Shown here piece by piece: positions 42,948-51,001 of a DNA stretch of 51,797 nucleotides. The stretch covers positions 1 to 51,797 of the forward strand of contig JALHPF010000036.1 of the NCBI GenBank assembly GCA_022842595.1, read 5' to 3'. How positions within the stretch are numbered: the first letter of the stretch is position 1; every line of letters begins with the position of its first letter. The stretch is from Rubrivivax sp. (GTDB lineage: Bacteria; Pseudomonadota; Gammaproteobacteria; Burkholderiales; Burkholderiaceae_C). A program made the translations under genes and the position numbers. The notes under the pieces are model-generated. The model was not told the origin of the DNA. It ran no database searches and worked only from the letters and a program-made list of their open reading frames with translations.

Positions 42948-43955
42948 ATGAACATCATCATCCTCGACGACTACCAGGACGCCGTGCGCAAGCTGCAATG
43001 CGCCACCCGCCTGGAACCCTACAACGCCAAGGTCTTCACCAACACCGTGAAGGGCATCGGGCAGCTGTCGGTGCGCCTGCGCGACGCCGACGTGCTGGTG
43101 CTCATCCGCGAACGGACGCAGTTTCCGCGCGCCTTGCTCGAGAAGCTGCCGCGACTGAAGCTGATCTCGCAGACCGGCCGAATCGGCACGCATGTCGACG
43201 TCGAAGCCTGCACGCGGCTGGGCATTGCCGTGGCCGAAGGCGTGGGTTCACCCACGGCGCCGGCCGAATTGACCTGGGCCCTGATCATGGCGGCGATGCG
43301 CCGGCTGCCGCAGTACATCGGCAACCTGAAGCACGGCGCCTGGCAACAAAGCGGCCTGAAGGCGGCGTCGATGCTGCCGAATTTCGGCATCGGCATGGTG
43401 CTCAAGGGCAAGACGCTGGGCATCTGGGGTTACGGCAAGGTGGGGCAGCTTCTGGCCGGCTACGGCCGCGCCTTCGGCATGGAGGTCTGCGTCTGGGGCA
43501 GCGAGAACTCGCGCGGCCGGGCCATCGCCGACGGCTTCCGCGCCGCCGAGAACTGCGAGAGCTTCTTTGCCGAATGCGATGTCATCAGCATCCACCTGCG
43601 CCTGAACGAGCAGACGCGCGGCATCGTCTCGCTGGACGCGCTGTCGCGCATGAAACCCACGGCCCTGCTGGTGAACACCTCGCGCGCCGAGCTCGTCGAA
43701 GAAAACGCGTTGGTGGCTGCCCTGAACCGGGGCCGGCCGGGCATGGCGGCGGTGGATGTGTTCGAGAGCGAGCCCATCCTGCAGGGCCACCCGCTGTTGC
43801 GCCTGGAAAACGCCGTCTGCACACCGCACATCGGCTACGTCGAACAGGACAGCTACGAACAGTACTTCGGCGCGGCCTTCGACAACGTCATCAACTTCAT
43901 CGCCAACAAGCCCACCAACCTGGTGAACCCGGAAGCGTTGCGGGTGCTGCGGTGA
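42948..43955 (+). CDS. D-2-hydroxyacid dehydrogenase family protein
   Basis: 335 residues from the ATG at 42948 (MNIIILDDYQD); an ATG at 42924 would add eight. The NAD-binding Rossmann motif is GIWGYGKVGQLLAGYG (158-173). The catalytic trio is R246 (NTSRAEL), E275 (FESEP) and H294 (CTPHIGYV), so it should reduce 2-ketoacids or oxidise D-2-hydroxyacids. The exact substrate (for example glyoxylate, hydroxypyruvate or phosphoglycerate-like) is not visible. Its stop overlaps the GTG start of the MFS gene, showing a tight operon. Confidence 0.9.
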   Translation: MNIIILDDYQDAVRKLQCATRLEPYNAKVFTNTVKGIGQLSVRLRDADVLVLIRERTQFPRALLEKLPRLKLISQTGRIGTHVDVEACTRLGIAVAEGVGSPTAPAELTWALIMAAMRRLPQYIGNLKHGAWQQSGLKAASMLPNFGIGMVLKGKTLGIWGYGKVGQLLAGYGRAFGMEVCVWGSENSRGRAIADGFRAAENCESFFAECDVISIHLRLNEQTRGIVSLDALSRMKPTALLVNTSRAELVEENALVAALNRGRPGMAAVDVFESEPILQGHPLLRLENAVCTPHIGYVEQDSYEQYFGAAFDNVINFIANKPTNLVNPEALRVLR

Positions 43956-45166
43956 CCAGCGCCGCGGCAGCGGCGCACAACTTGCAGCGCAGCCGCTGGG
44001 CGCTGATGGCGGGAAATTTCGCCATCGGCTGCGGTGTCATGGTCACCGCCGGCTCCCTGAACGACCTGGTGCGCTCGCTGCAGGTCTCAGTGGCCGTGGG
44101 CGGGCAGCTGATTTCCGTGGCCGCGGTGGTGATGGCGCTGGCCGCACCGCTGCTGGCGGCGCTGGTCGGCCGTGCCGACCGCCGCTGGCTGCTGACCGCC
44201 GCCCTCGTCTGGTATGCCGCCGGCCACGCGTTGGCCGCGCTGATGCCGAACTTCGCCAGCTTGTTGCCGGTGCGTGCGCTCAGCGTGCTGGGTGCCGCCG
44301 TCTTCACGCCGCAGGCTGCAGCGGCCATGAACTTGCTCGCGCCGCCGGCCGAGCGCGGGCGCGCCATCACCTTCATCTTCCTCGGTTGGTCACTGAGCTC
44401 GGTGCTGGGCATGCCACTGCACAGCTACATCGGCGAAGCCTGGGGCTGGCGCTGGGCCTTTGCTTTGGTGGCGCTGCTCAGCCTGCTGGCGGCCGTTGGT
44501 GTGTGGCGTACGCTGCCGGCCGGGCTGCGCGCCTCGCCACTGTCGTGGCAGAGCTGGCGCACGGCACTGACGCACCCGCTGCTGATCGGCGTCGTAGCCG
44601 TCACCGCACTCAGCGCAGCAGGCCAGTTCTCGCTGTTCAGCTATTTCGCCCCCTATTACCGCCAGGAGCTGCGGGCCGACGCGCTGAGCGTGAGTCTGCT
44701 GTTCATGTGGTTCGGCGCCTTCGGGCTGCTGGGCAACCTGCTGCTCAGCCGCTTCATCGACCGCTACGGCGCCGCCCGCTGCGCCACCGTGATGATGGCG
44801 TGCATGGCCGTTTCGCTGTGCCTGTGGCCGCTGGCAGTGAGCCTGCCGCTGATGGCGGCCGTGCTCGTGCCCTGGGCGCTGGGCTGCTTTTCCAGCAATT
44901 CGGCGCAACAGGCGCGCCTGGGCGCCGTGGCTCCGGCGCTGGCACCGGCCTTGATGGCGCTGAACACCTCGGCGATGTACCTGGGTCAGGCCGTGGGCGC
45001 GGGCAGTGGCGGCATGCTGCTGTCGCACAACGGCTTTGCCTGGCTGCACTGGGCTGCGCTGGGCTGGATGCTGCTGGCCATTGCATTGAGCGTATGGCTC
45101 ATGCGCCAGATGACGCCTGCGCACCTGGCCGCTACCGGCACCGAACCCGGGCACCCGGCACGATGA
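43952..45166 (+). CDS. MFS transporter (DHA1-like exporter)
   Basis: 404 residues from a GTG at 43952 that overlaps the preceding stop (GTGA). About 12 membrane segments are visible, with the loop 2-3 motif LVGRADRRWLL and loop 8-9 RFIDRYGAARC. The pattern resembles the arabinose-efflux/DHA1 branch, which exports drugs or metabolites. The gene lies between a hydroxyacid dehydrogenase and a hydrolase, so it may move a related organic acid, but this is only inferred. The stop overlaps the next start (ATGA). Confidence 0.9.
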   Translation: MTSAAAAAHNLQRSRWALMAGNFAIGCGVMVTAGSLNDLVRSLQVSVAVGGQLISVAAVVMALAAPLLAALVGRADRRWLLTAALVWYAAGHALAALMPNFASLLPVRALSVLGAAVFTPQAAAAMNLLAPPAERGRAITFIFLGWSLSSVLGMPLHSYIGEAWGWRWAFALVALLSLLAAVGVWRTLPAGLRASPLSWQSWRTALTHPLLIGVVAVTALSAAGQFSLFSYFAPYYRQELRADALSVSLLFMWFGAFGLLGNLLLSRFIDRYGAARCATVMMACMAVSLCLWPLAVSLPLMAAVLVPWALGCFSSNSAQQARLGAVAPALAPALMALNTSAMYLGQAVGAGSGGMLLSHNGFAWLHWAALGWMLLAIALSVWLMRQMTPAHLAATGTEPGHPAR

Positions 45167-45984
45167 CGACGCTGCTGAAGGCCGGCCTGCTGCTGGGCCT
45201 GCTGTACCTGCTGCTGATGGGCCTGCTCTGGTGGGGCCAGGAACGGCTTCTGTTCCAGCCGCAGCGGCTGGCCGAGACTCACCGCTTCGAAGTCGGCACC
45301 GACGTCGTCGAGACCTGGGTCGACGTACCGGGCGCACGCCTGAACGCGCTGCACCTGCGCCGCCCGCAGCCGGCCGGCGTGGTCTTCTTCGTGCACGGCA
45401 ATGCCGGCAGCCTGGACAACTGGTTCGTCAACGTCGAGTTCTATCGCCAGAACAACCTCGACCTGTTCATGTTCGATTACCGCGGCTTCGGCAAGAGCAG
45501 TGGCCGCATCGAAAGCCAGCAGCAGCTGCAAGACGATGTGCGCGCTGCCTGGAACAGCATCGCCGCGCGTTATGCCGGGCTGCGCACGGTGTTCTACGGT
45601 CGCTCACTCGGCACCGGTCTGGCGGCCACCCTGGCGACCGAGTCGACACCCGACCTGCTGGTGCTGGTGTCGCCCTACAGCAGCATGGTCGACATCGCCA
45701 GACTGCACTACCCCTGGGTGCCCGGCGCGCTGCTGCGCTACCCCTTGCGTACCGACGAGGTGCTGCCGCGCGTGCAAAGCCCGGTGCTGCTGGCCCACGG
45801 CGGCCAGGACACGCTGATACCGCCCAGCCACAGCCAGGCCCTGAAGGCGCTGACGCCAAAGGCGCAGCTGCTGCTGGTGGCCGAGGCCGGCCACGGCGAC
45901 ATCCACGAATTCCAGGTCTTCCTGGACACCCTGGCGGGCGCGATCCACGGCGCCGGCCAGGTTCCCGATCAGCGGCTGCGCTGA
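45163..45984 (+). CDS. Membrane-anchored alpha/beta hydrolase
   Basis: 273 residues with one N-terminal membrane segment (5-24), then an alpha/beta hydrolase core. HGNAG (78-82) provides the oxyanion hole, S148 in FYGRSLGTG is the nucleophile, and the Asp in GGQDTLIPP and the His in GHGDIHEF complete the triad. Proteins of this type (YfhR/FSH-like) are serine esterases or peptidases facing the periplasm or cytoplasm. The ATGA overlap makes it the third gene of the operon. It overlaps the convergent rlmB by 16 bases. Confidence 0.9.
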   Translation: MTTLLKAGLLLGLLYLLLMGLLWWGQERLLFQPQRLAETHRFEVGTDVVETWVDVPGARLNALHLRRPQPAGVVFFVHGNAGSLDNWFVNVEFYRQNNLDLFMFDYRGFGKSSGRIESQQQLQDDVRAAWNSIAARYAGLRTVFYGRSLGTGLAATLATESTPDLLVLVSPYSSMVDIARLHYPWVPGALLRYPLRTDEVLPRVQSPVLLAHGGQDTLIPPSHSQALKALTPKAQLLLVAEAGHGDIHEFQVFLDTLAGAIHGAGQVPDQRLR

Positions 45985-46712
45985 CGCAGCGCTTCGTACA
46001 GGCACACGCCCGAGGCCACCGACACGTTGAGACTTTCGACAGCGCCCGCCATCGGAATACGCAGCAGCAGGTCGCAGGTCTTGCGCGTGAGTTGGCGCAG
46101 GCCCGCACCTTCGGCACCGAGCACCAGGGCAACCGGGCCGCGCAGGTCGGCATCGAAGAGCGTGGCCTCGGCGTCGTCGCTGAAACCGATGATCTGAATG
46201 TCGCGTTCCTTCAATTCGTTGAGCGAGCGCGCGAGGTTCGTCACCATCAGGTAGGGCACGGTCTCGGCGGCACCACTGGCCACCTTCGCCACGGTGGCAT
46301 TGAGGCCGACGGCGTGGTCCTTCGGGGCCACCACGGCATGGGCCCCGGCGCCGTCGGCCACACGCAGGCAGGCACCCAGGTTGTGCGGGTCGGTCACGCC
46401 GTCCAGCACCAGCAGCAGGGGCGGGCCCGATGCCGGGTCGACAGCGTCGAGCACGGCGTCCAGTGAATGGTGCTGGGGCAGCGCCGTCACGCGCGCCACC
46501 ACCCCCTGGTGGCGCGGGCTGCCGGCCATGCGGATGAGGTGGTCGTCGGTGCTCTCGACGAGCTTGCCGCCGGCTTCCTGCACGCGCGCAATGAACTGGC
46601 GCATGCGCGCGTCGCGCCGGCTGGCGTCGAAGTGCACTTCGATGATGGAGGCGGGCGCGGTCTTCAACCGCACGGTGACGGCATGGAAGCCGAACAGGAC
46701 TTTGGTGCTCAT
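45969..46712 (-). CDS. rlmB: 23S rRNA (guanosine-2'-O-)-methyltransferase RlmB
   Basis: 247 residues. It methylates the 2'-OH of G2251 in the peptidyl-transferase centre. An N-terminal substrate-binding domain (MSTKVLFGFHAVTVRLKTAP) precedes the SPOUT domain with its knot motifs: DPHNLGACLRVADGAGAHAV, LVLGAEGAGLRQLTR and IPMAGAVESLNVSVA. The gene overlaps the convergent hydrolase by 16 bases and lies 10 bases upstream of nothing but convergent or parallel genes; the DUF1624 gene ends just before it in the same direction. Confidence 0.95.
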   Translation of the reverse strand: MSTKVLFGFHAVTVRLKTAPASIIEVHFDASRRDARMRQFIARVQEAGGKLVESTDDHLIRMAGSPRHQGVVARVTALPQHHSLDAVLDAVDPASGPPLLLVLDGVTDPHNLGACLRVADGAGAHAVVAPKDHAVGLNATVAKVASGAAETVPYLMVTNLARSLNELKERDIQIIGFSDDAEATLFDADLRGPVALVLGAEGAGLRQLTRKTCDLLLRIPMAGAVESLNVSVASGVCLYEALRQRSR

Positions 46713-46722
46713 GGCGCCGATG

Positions 46723-47469
46723 CTACGCGGCGCCGGCCCGCGAAACCGCCTGCCAGGCGAGGATGGCGCCGATGAGCACCGGTTGGTGCAGCATGTAGAA
46801 GCTGAGCGACCAGCGCCCGAGCAGCGCCAGGGGCTGCGCGCCGGCGGGCAGGCGGCCCGCCAGCCAGTGCGGCCGTTGCACCAGCGCCCAGCGCCCGGCG
46901 GCCAGCCCCCACAGCATCGCGCCCAGCCAGGGCAGCACCGGGACCCAGTCTTCGGTGACCGGCTTGCGCGTGACGAGGCCCAGCCAGTTCGTCCAGCGTG
47001 AGTCGAACAGCGGGTGTTGCACCAGCTGCGGCAGCAGCAGCGCCAGCGCGCCGCCCAGCCACAACCAGCGCAAGGGCAGCGGTGCTGCGGCGCGGCACAG
47101 AATCAGCATCACGGCAATGCCGTGCAGCACGCCAAAGCTGATCCAGCTGCGCGGGAACATCAGTGCCGAACCCAGGCTGACCAGCAGGGCGCAAGCCGCC
47201 ACCTGAAGCCAGCGCTTCCAGAACCGCGGCCAGCCCTGGCCGGCCTGCCAGGCCACGGCCTGGGCCACGCCGGCGGTGAACAGGAACAGGCTGACGATGG
47301 CCGTGCGCTGGCCGGTCCAGAACGGGTCGAGGTAAAAATTCTGGCGCGGTTGCACCAGGCCGTAGTGGTTCAGGTCGAACACGAAGTGGAAGACCGCCAT
47401 CCAGACGATGGCCAGGCCGCGCAGGGCGTCCAGGCGGTCGAATCGCCGCGGCAGGGGCGCGGCAGTCAT
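46723..47469 (-). CDS. Membrane acyltransferase-like protein (DUF1624/HGSNAT type), third gene of the TA operon
   Basis: 248 residues with about 7 membrane segments. RLDALRGLAIVWMAVFHFVF near the start, FTGQRTAIVSLFLFTAG-like sequence (WTGQRTAIVSLFLFTAGVAQ) and FYMLHQPVLIGAIL near the end fit the DUF1624/heparan-alpha-glucosaminide N-acetyltransferase-like fold. It probably transfers acyl groups across the membrane, substrate unknown. The start overlaps the stop of the RES toxin gene by four bases (ATGA), so it is translated from the same message. An acyltransferase in a toxin-antitoxin operon is unusual. Confidence 0.85.
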   Translation of the reverse strand: MTAAPLPRRFDRLDALRGLAIVWMAVFHFVFDLNHYGLVQPRQNFYLDPFWTGQRTAIVSLFLFTAGVAQAVAWQAGQGWPRFWKRWLQVAACALLVSLGSALMFPRSWISFGVLHGIAVMLILCRAAAPLPLRWLWLGGALALLLPQLVQHPLFDSRWTNWLGLVTRKPVTEDWVPVLPWLGAMLWGLAAGRWALVQRPHWLAGRLPAGAQPLALLGRWSLSFYMLHQPVLIGAILAWQAVSRAGAA

Positions 47470-48197
47470 GCCGTCTTCTCGTAGATGTCGGCAAACTGCG
47501 CGCCGTCCCAGGCGTAGAGCAGGTAGGCCGCATGCAGGCAACGGCTGGCGCCGCGTGGCCGGAACAGGCCGACGCATTGGCCACGCGGCTGGCGCACGCT
47601 GCGGTAGACCACGCCCGCCGAGGCCTGCGCCCACAACCGCCTGGCCAGCGCCTGGGCACTGCCATAGGCCTCGGGGTCGTAGACCCCGGCGTCCACGGCG
47701 CCTTCGGGCCGCAGATCGTGCAGCCGCGCGTCGATGCCCACGTGGTACAGCCGCATCGGCAGGTGCATGGGTGGCTGGGCGGTCGCGGCCATGAATCGGG
47801 CCTGGTGATAGCGCGTCTCGGCAACGGCCGTGGCCCGGTCGCGGGCTGCATAGAACACGCCGTAGGCACCATCGGAGAACCGGCTGCCCAGCGGGTTGAC
47901 ATGGGTGAAGGCCGCCATGATCGGGCTGCTGCCCGGGCCGAAGACGCGCTGGTCGGCGGGCACACGTTCCACCTGCCCGACCTCTTCGCGCACGCGCTCG
48001 TTGGTCAGCGCTTCCAGCGCGTAGAGCGCGTCGAAGTCGGCGGCATCGGCGACACGGTCGAACAGGCTGACCGACGGATAGCGGGTGGGCACGATGCGGC
48101 AGGCCTGGGCCCAGCGCACGCGGCGAAGTTCGGGCGTCGCGGGCAGCGCGATCGGGGTGACATCGGGGACCGCGGCGGACGTCACGTTCAGGACCAA
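47466..48197 (-). CDS. RES-domain toxin (NAD+ phosphorylase family)
   Basis: 243 residues. The RES domain is marked by RVRWAQACRIVPTRYPSVSL followed by FDR, NPLGSRFSDGAYGVFYAARD and RATAVAETRYH, giving the conserved Arg, Glu and Ser. Known members destroy NAD+ and stop growth until bound by their antitoxin. This one is longer than the shortest RES toxins because of a ~40-residue N-terminal extension. It overlaps the antitoxin gene by 10 bases, and its stop overlaps the acyltransferase start. The alternating stoichiometry and exact NAD chemistry are known only for other members. Confidence 0.9.
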   Translation of the reverse strand: MVLNVTSAAVPDVTPIALPATPELRRVRWAQACRIVPTRYPSVSLFDRVADAADFDALYALEALTNERVREEVGQVERVPADQRVFGPGSSPIMAAFTHVNPLGSRFSDGAYGVFYAARDRATAVAETRYHQARFMAATAQPPMHLPMRLYHVGIDARLHDLRPEGAVDAGVYDPEAYGSAQALARRLWAQASAGVVYRSVRQPRGQCVGLFRPRGASRCLHAAYLLYAWDGAQFADIYEKTA

Positions 48198-48628
48198 CCA
48201 CCGCCGCGGACGCTGTCGATGTAGCGGCGCACGAGGTTCAGGTCGCTGACGTTGCCGGCCAGCATGCGGGCCAGCGCCGTGCCGCCACCGAAGGGTGAAG
48301 CGGTATTGGGCTGGCGCACCCAGGCGTCGGCCGCGGCGGCGTCGGGCAGCAGGATCTGCAGGCCCTTGTAGATGCCCAGGACATTGGACAGGCGCTCGAG
48401 GGTGTCGCGCGGCAGGCTGGCGCGGTCGGGGTGCTTGCGCCAGGCGAAGTAGGTCGACCGCGGCGGTTGGCCCAGCAGGCAGAGCTGTTCGTCCACCGAC
48501 AGGCCCCAGGCCTGCGCGATGCGTTCGAAGGCCCGCAGGCCGGCGGCGGACATTTGCGCGGCCTGAACCGCAGGCTCCCTTTCTGGCTGGTAGCGGGCGG
48601 CGGGCTCTGCAACTTTCAGGCCGTTCAT
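48188..48628 (-). CDS. Xre/MbcA/ParS-family antitoxin
   Basis: 146 residues from the ATG at 48628 with GAGG 8 bases upstream. An N-terminal Xre-like HTH region (AWGLSVDEQLCLLGQPPRST) is followed by LPRDTLERLSNVLGIYKGLQ and the C-terminal toxin-binding part with AAADAWVRQPNTASPFGGGT and ALARMLAGN. This is the usual partner of RES toxins. It should neutralise the toxin and repress the operon through the palindrome overlapping the promoter (48680-48693). Confidence 0.9.
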   Translation of the reverse strand: MNGLKVAEPAARYQPEREPAVQAAQMSAAGLRAFERIAQAWGLSVDEQLCLLGQPPRSTYFAWRKHPDRASLPRDTLERLSNVLGIYKGLQILLPDAAAADAWVRQPNTASPFGGGTALARMLAGNVSDLNLVRRYIDSVRGGGWS

Positions 48629-48668
48629 GTGGGTACCTCGCTCAAGTCCTGAACTGGATTTATTGACA

Positions 48669-48697
48669 ATAGTAGTCTCTATCAGGACTGATATCAA
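48669..48697 (-). promoter_or_regulatory. Promoter and palindromic operator of the RES/Xre operon
   Basis: On the minus strand TTGATA (48697-48692), exactly 17 bases, TACTAT (48674-48669): a good sigma-70 promoter 40-70 bases before the antitoxin start. A 14-base inverted repeat TATCAGGACTGATA (plus strand 48680-48693, arms TATCAG / CTGATA) overlaps the -35 box and spacer, the ideal place for repression by the antitoxin. Confidence 0.7.
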
Positions 48698-48751
48698 GTT
48701 TCAAGGTGGCCGGGGTGCACCGCAGCGCGGCATCGCACTATCGTTTGCGCC

Positions 48752-49264
48752 ATGAACACACCCGCCACCTCCAGCACAGCCACCACGCCATCGGCGCGCC
48801 GCAGCCTTGCCGAGCAGGCGCGGCTCGACGCGGCCCTGGTCGAACTCTTCGAGCAGCGAATCAGCTTCAACCAGGTGCTCGGCCTGAAGCTGGAATCGGT
48901 GCGCCATGGCGACTTGAAGGCGCGCCTGGCCATGCGCCCGGAACTCGTCGGCCACCATGCCTACGGTCGGCTGCACGGCGGCGTGATCTCGGCCACGCTC
49001 GACGTCATGGGCGGGCTGGCGCTGATGGTGGCGATCGGCGAACGCCACGCCCACGAGAGCACGCCGCAGGTGATGCACCGCTTCATGAAGATGGCCACCA
49101 TCGACCTGCGCGTGGACTACCTGCGCCCCGGCCTGGGGGCCAGTTTCACCGCCAGCGCCGAAGTCACCCGCCTGGGCAGCCGGCTCGGATCGACCCTGAT
49201 GCGCATGTTCAGCGACAGCGGTGAACTCATCGCTACCGGCGCCGCGGCCTATGTCGTGGCTTGA
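48752..49264 (+). CDS. YigI-like thioesterase (hotdog fold)
   Basis: 170 residues. The hotdog-fold signature is HHAYGRLHGGVISATLDVMG followed by GLALMVAIGE and DLRVDYLRPGLGASFTASAE, as in YigI-type acyl-CoA thioesterases. The usual role is hydrolysis of medium or long acyl-CoA. An N-terminal Ser/Thr/Ala-rich stretch precedes the fold. The gene is divergent from the toxin-antitoxin operon and stands 55 bases before the HtrA protease gene. Confidence 0.88.
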   Translation: MNTPATSSTATTPSARRSLAEQARLDAALVELFEQRISFNQVLGLKLESVRHGDLKARLAMRPELVGHHAYGRLHGGVISATLDVMGGLALMVAIGERHAHESTPQVMHRFMKMATIDLRVDYLRPGLGASFTASAEVTRLGSRLGSTLMRMFSDSGELIATGAAAYVVA

Positions 49265-49319
49265 CAAGCCGCTGACAACCCCCAGATCCACCCTACCGTC
49301 CACTGCTCACCCACCCCGC

Positions 49320-50432
49320 ATGACACTCCCTGCCCTGCATCGCACTCTGCTTGCCCTGGCTGTTGCTGGCGGCCTGGCAGCCACGGCCGTCTTCACGCTG
49401 CCCGGGCTCGTCCAGGCCCGCGGCGAGGCCACGCCGCGGGCCGTCACCCCGCGCGGGCCGCTGGCTGCCGACGAACTGGCGCATGTCGAACTGTTCAAGC
49501 GCGCCTCGCCCTCGGTGGTGCACATCACCACGTTGGCGGCACAGCGCGACATGTTCTCGATGAACGTGCAGCAGGTGCCACGCGGCACCGGCACCGGTTT
49601 CGTCTGGGACGACGCCGGTCACATCGTCACCAACTTCCACGTCATCCAGGGCGGCAGCGGCGCGCGCGTGACCCTGGCCGACCAGACGACGGTCAACGCC
49701 GAGCTCGTCGGCGCCTTCCCCGACCGCGACCTGGCCGTGCTGAGGATCGAGCTGCCCAAGGCCAAGCGGCCGCCGCTGGCCATCGGCACCAGCCGCGACC
49801 TGCTGGTGGGCCAGCGCGTCTATGCCATCGGCAACCCGTTCGGGCTGGACCAGACGCTGACCACCGGCCTGGTGAGCGCGCTCAACCGTGAGATAGAGTC
49901 GTTCAACCAGCGCACGATCCGCGGCGTGATCCAGACCGACGCAGCGATCAACCCGGGCAATTCGGGCGGGCCGCTGCTGGATTCCGCCGGCCGGCTGATC
50001 GGCGTGAACACCCAGATCGCCAGCCCGAGCGGCGCCAGTGCGGGCATCGGCTTCGCCATTCCGGTCGACGAGGTCAACCGCATCGTGCCGCGGCTCATCC
50101 GCGACGGGCGCTACGTGCGGCCGACGCTGGGTGTGAGCCCGGCATCGGTGGCCGTGCAACGGGCGCTGAACCTGCCCAGCGGCGTGGCCGTGGTGCAGGT
50201 GGGCAACGGCAGCCCGGCTGCGCGCGCAGGCCTGCAGCCCTTCCGCCGAGGTTCCCGCGGCGAGATCGTGGCCGGCGACGTGATCACGGCCGTGAACGAC
50301 GAAGCCGTGACCAACATGGACGACATCCTGGCCCAGCTGGAACGGCACCAGCCCGGCGACACCATCAGCCTGACGGTGTGGCGCAATGGCCAGACGCGCA
50401 AGGTCTCGGCCGTGCTGGGCAGCGGCGAATAG
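49320..50432 (+). CDS. HtrA/Deg-type periplasmic serine protease with one PDZ domain
   Basis: 370 residues from the ATG at 49320. An N-terminal signal peptide or anchor (TLLALAVAGGLAATAVF) is followed by the trypsin-like domain with triad H107 (NFHVIQ), D137 (PDRDLAV) and S215 (NPGNSGGPL), then one PDZ domain (about 275-365, GDVITAVNDEAVTNMDDILA). A single PDZ and this length suggest DegS-like or the shorter HtrA form rather than DegP. It degrades or signals misfolded envelope proteins. Upstream frames are wrong-start artefacts. Confidence 0.92.
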   Translation: MTLPALHRTLLALAVAGGLAATAVFTLPGLVQARGEATPRAVTPRGPLAADELAHVELFKRASPSVVHITTLAAQRDMFSMNVQQVPRGTGTGFVWDDAGHIVTNFHVIQGGSGARVTLADQTTVNAELVGAFPDRDLAVLRIELPKAKRPPLAIGTSRDLLVGQRVYAIGNPFGLDQTLTTGLVSALNREIESFNQRTIRGVIQTDAAINPGNSGGPLLDSAGRLIGVNTQIASPSGASAGIGFAIPVDEVNRIVPRLIRDGRYVRPTLGVSPASVAVQRALNLPSGVAVVQVGNGSPAARAGLQPFRRGSRGEIVAGDVITAVNDEAVTNMDDILAQLERHQPGDTISLTVWRNGQTRKVSAVLGSGE

Positions 50433-50509
50433 GGTCATGACTGAAAGATCGGCACGCCTGTGCCGACACAGGTCTACGCTGTCCTTCAACAACGCTTGAC
50501 CCCATCACC

Positions 50510-51001
50510 ATGAACCGACGCCAGATCATGAGCCTGTTCTCCCTGTTCGGCCTTGGCGCCAAGGCCACCACTGCCACGGCAGCCGCCCCGGTGGCTGCTG
50601 GCGCCCCCACACCCCTGCGCCTGAGCGAGGCTGAGTGGAAGCAGCGGCTGTCGCCCGCCGCGTTCCAGGTCCTGCGCCAGGAAGGCACCGAACGCGCCGG
50701 CAGCAGTCCGCTGAATGCCGAAAAGCGCAAGGGCTTGTTCCATTGCGCCGGTTGCGATCTGCCGCTGTTCTCGTCGGACGCCAAGTACGAAAGCGGAACC
50801 GGCTGGCCGAGTTTTCACACACCGCTGCCGGGGGCGCTGGGTACGAAGACCGACTTCAAGTTGATCCTGCCGCGCACGGAATACCACTGCGCACGCTGCG
50901 AGGGCCACCAGGGCCATGTCTTCGATGACGGCCCGCGACCCAGCGGCAAGCGCTACTGCAACAACGGCGTGGCGCTGAAGTTCGTGGCGGCGGCCGCATG
51001 A
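50510..51001 (+). CDS. msrB: Peptide-methionine (R)-S-oxide reductase, probably exported
   Basis: 163 residues. Zinc ligands C79, C82, C127 and C130 (CAGC, CARC) and catalytic C150 in RYCNNG are present, with the substrate motif GTGWPSF. The N-terminus (MNRRQIMSLFSLFGLGAKAT) has an Arg pair followed by a hydrophobic stretch and an Ala-rich end, so it may be a Tat signal, since MsrA next to it is also exported. It repairs oxidised methionine in proteins. Its stop overlaps the start of msrA (ATGA). Confidence 0.93.
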   Translation: MNRRQIMSLFSLFGLGAKATTATAAAPVAAGAPTPLRLSEAEWKQRLSPAAFQVLRQEGTERAGSSPLNAEKRKGLFHCAGCDLPLFSSDAKYESGTGWPSFHTPLPGALGTKTDFKLILPRTEYHCARCEGHQGHVFDDGPRPSGKRYCNNGVALKFVAAAA

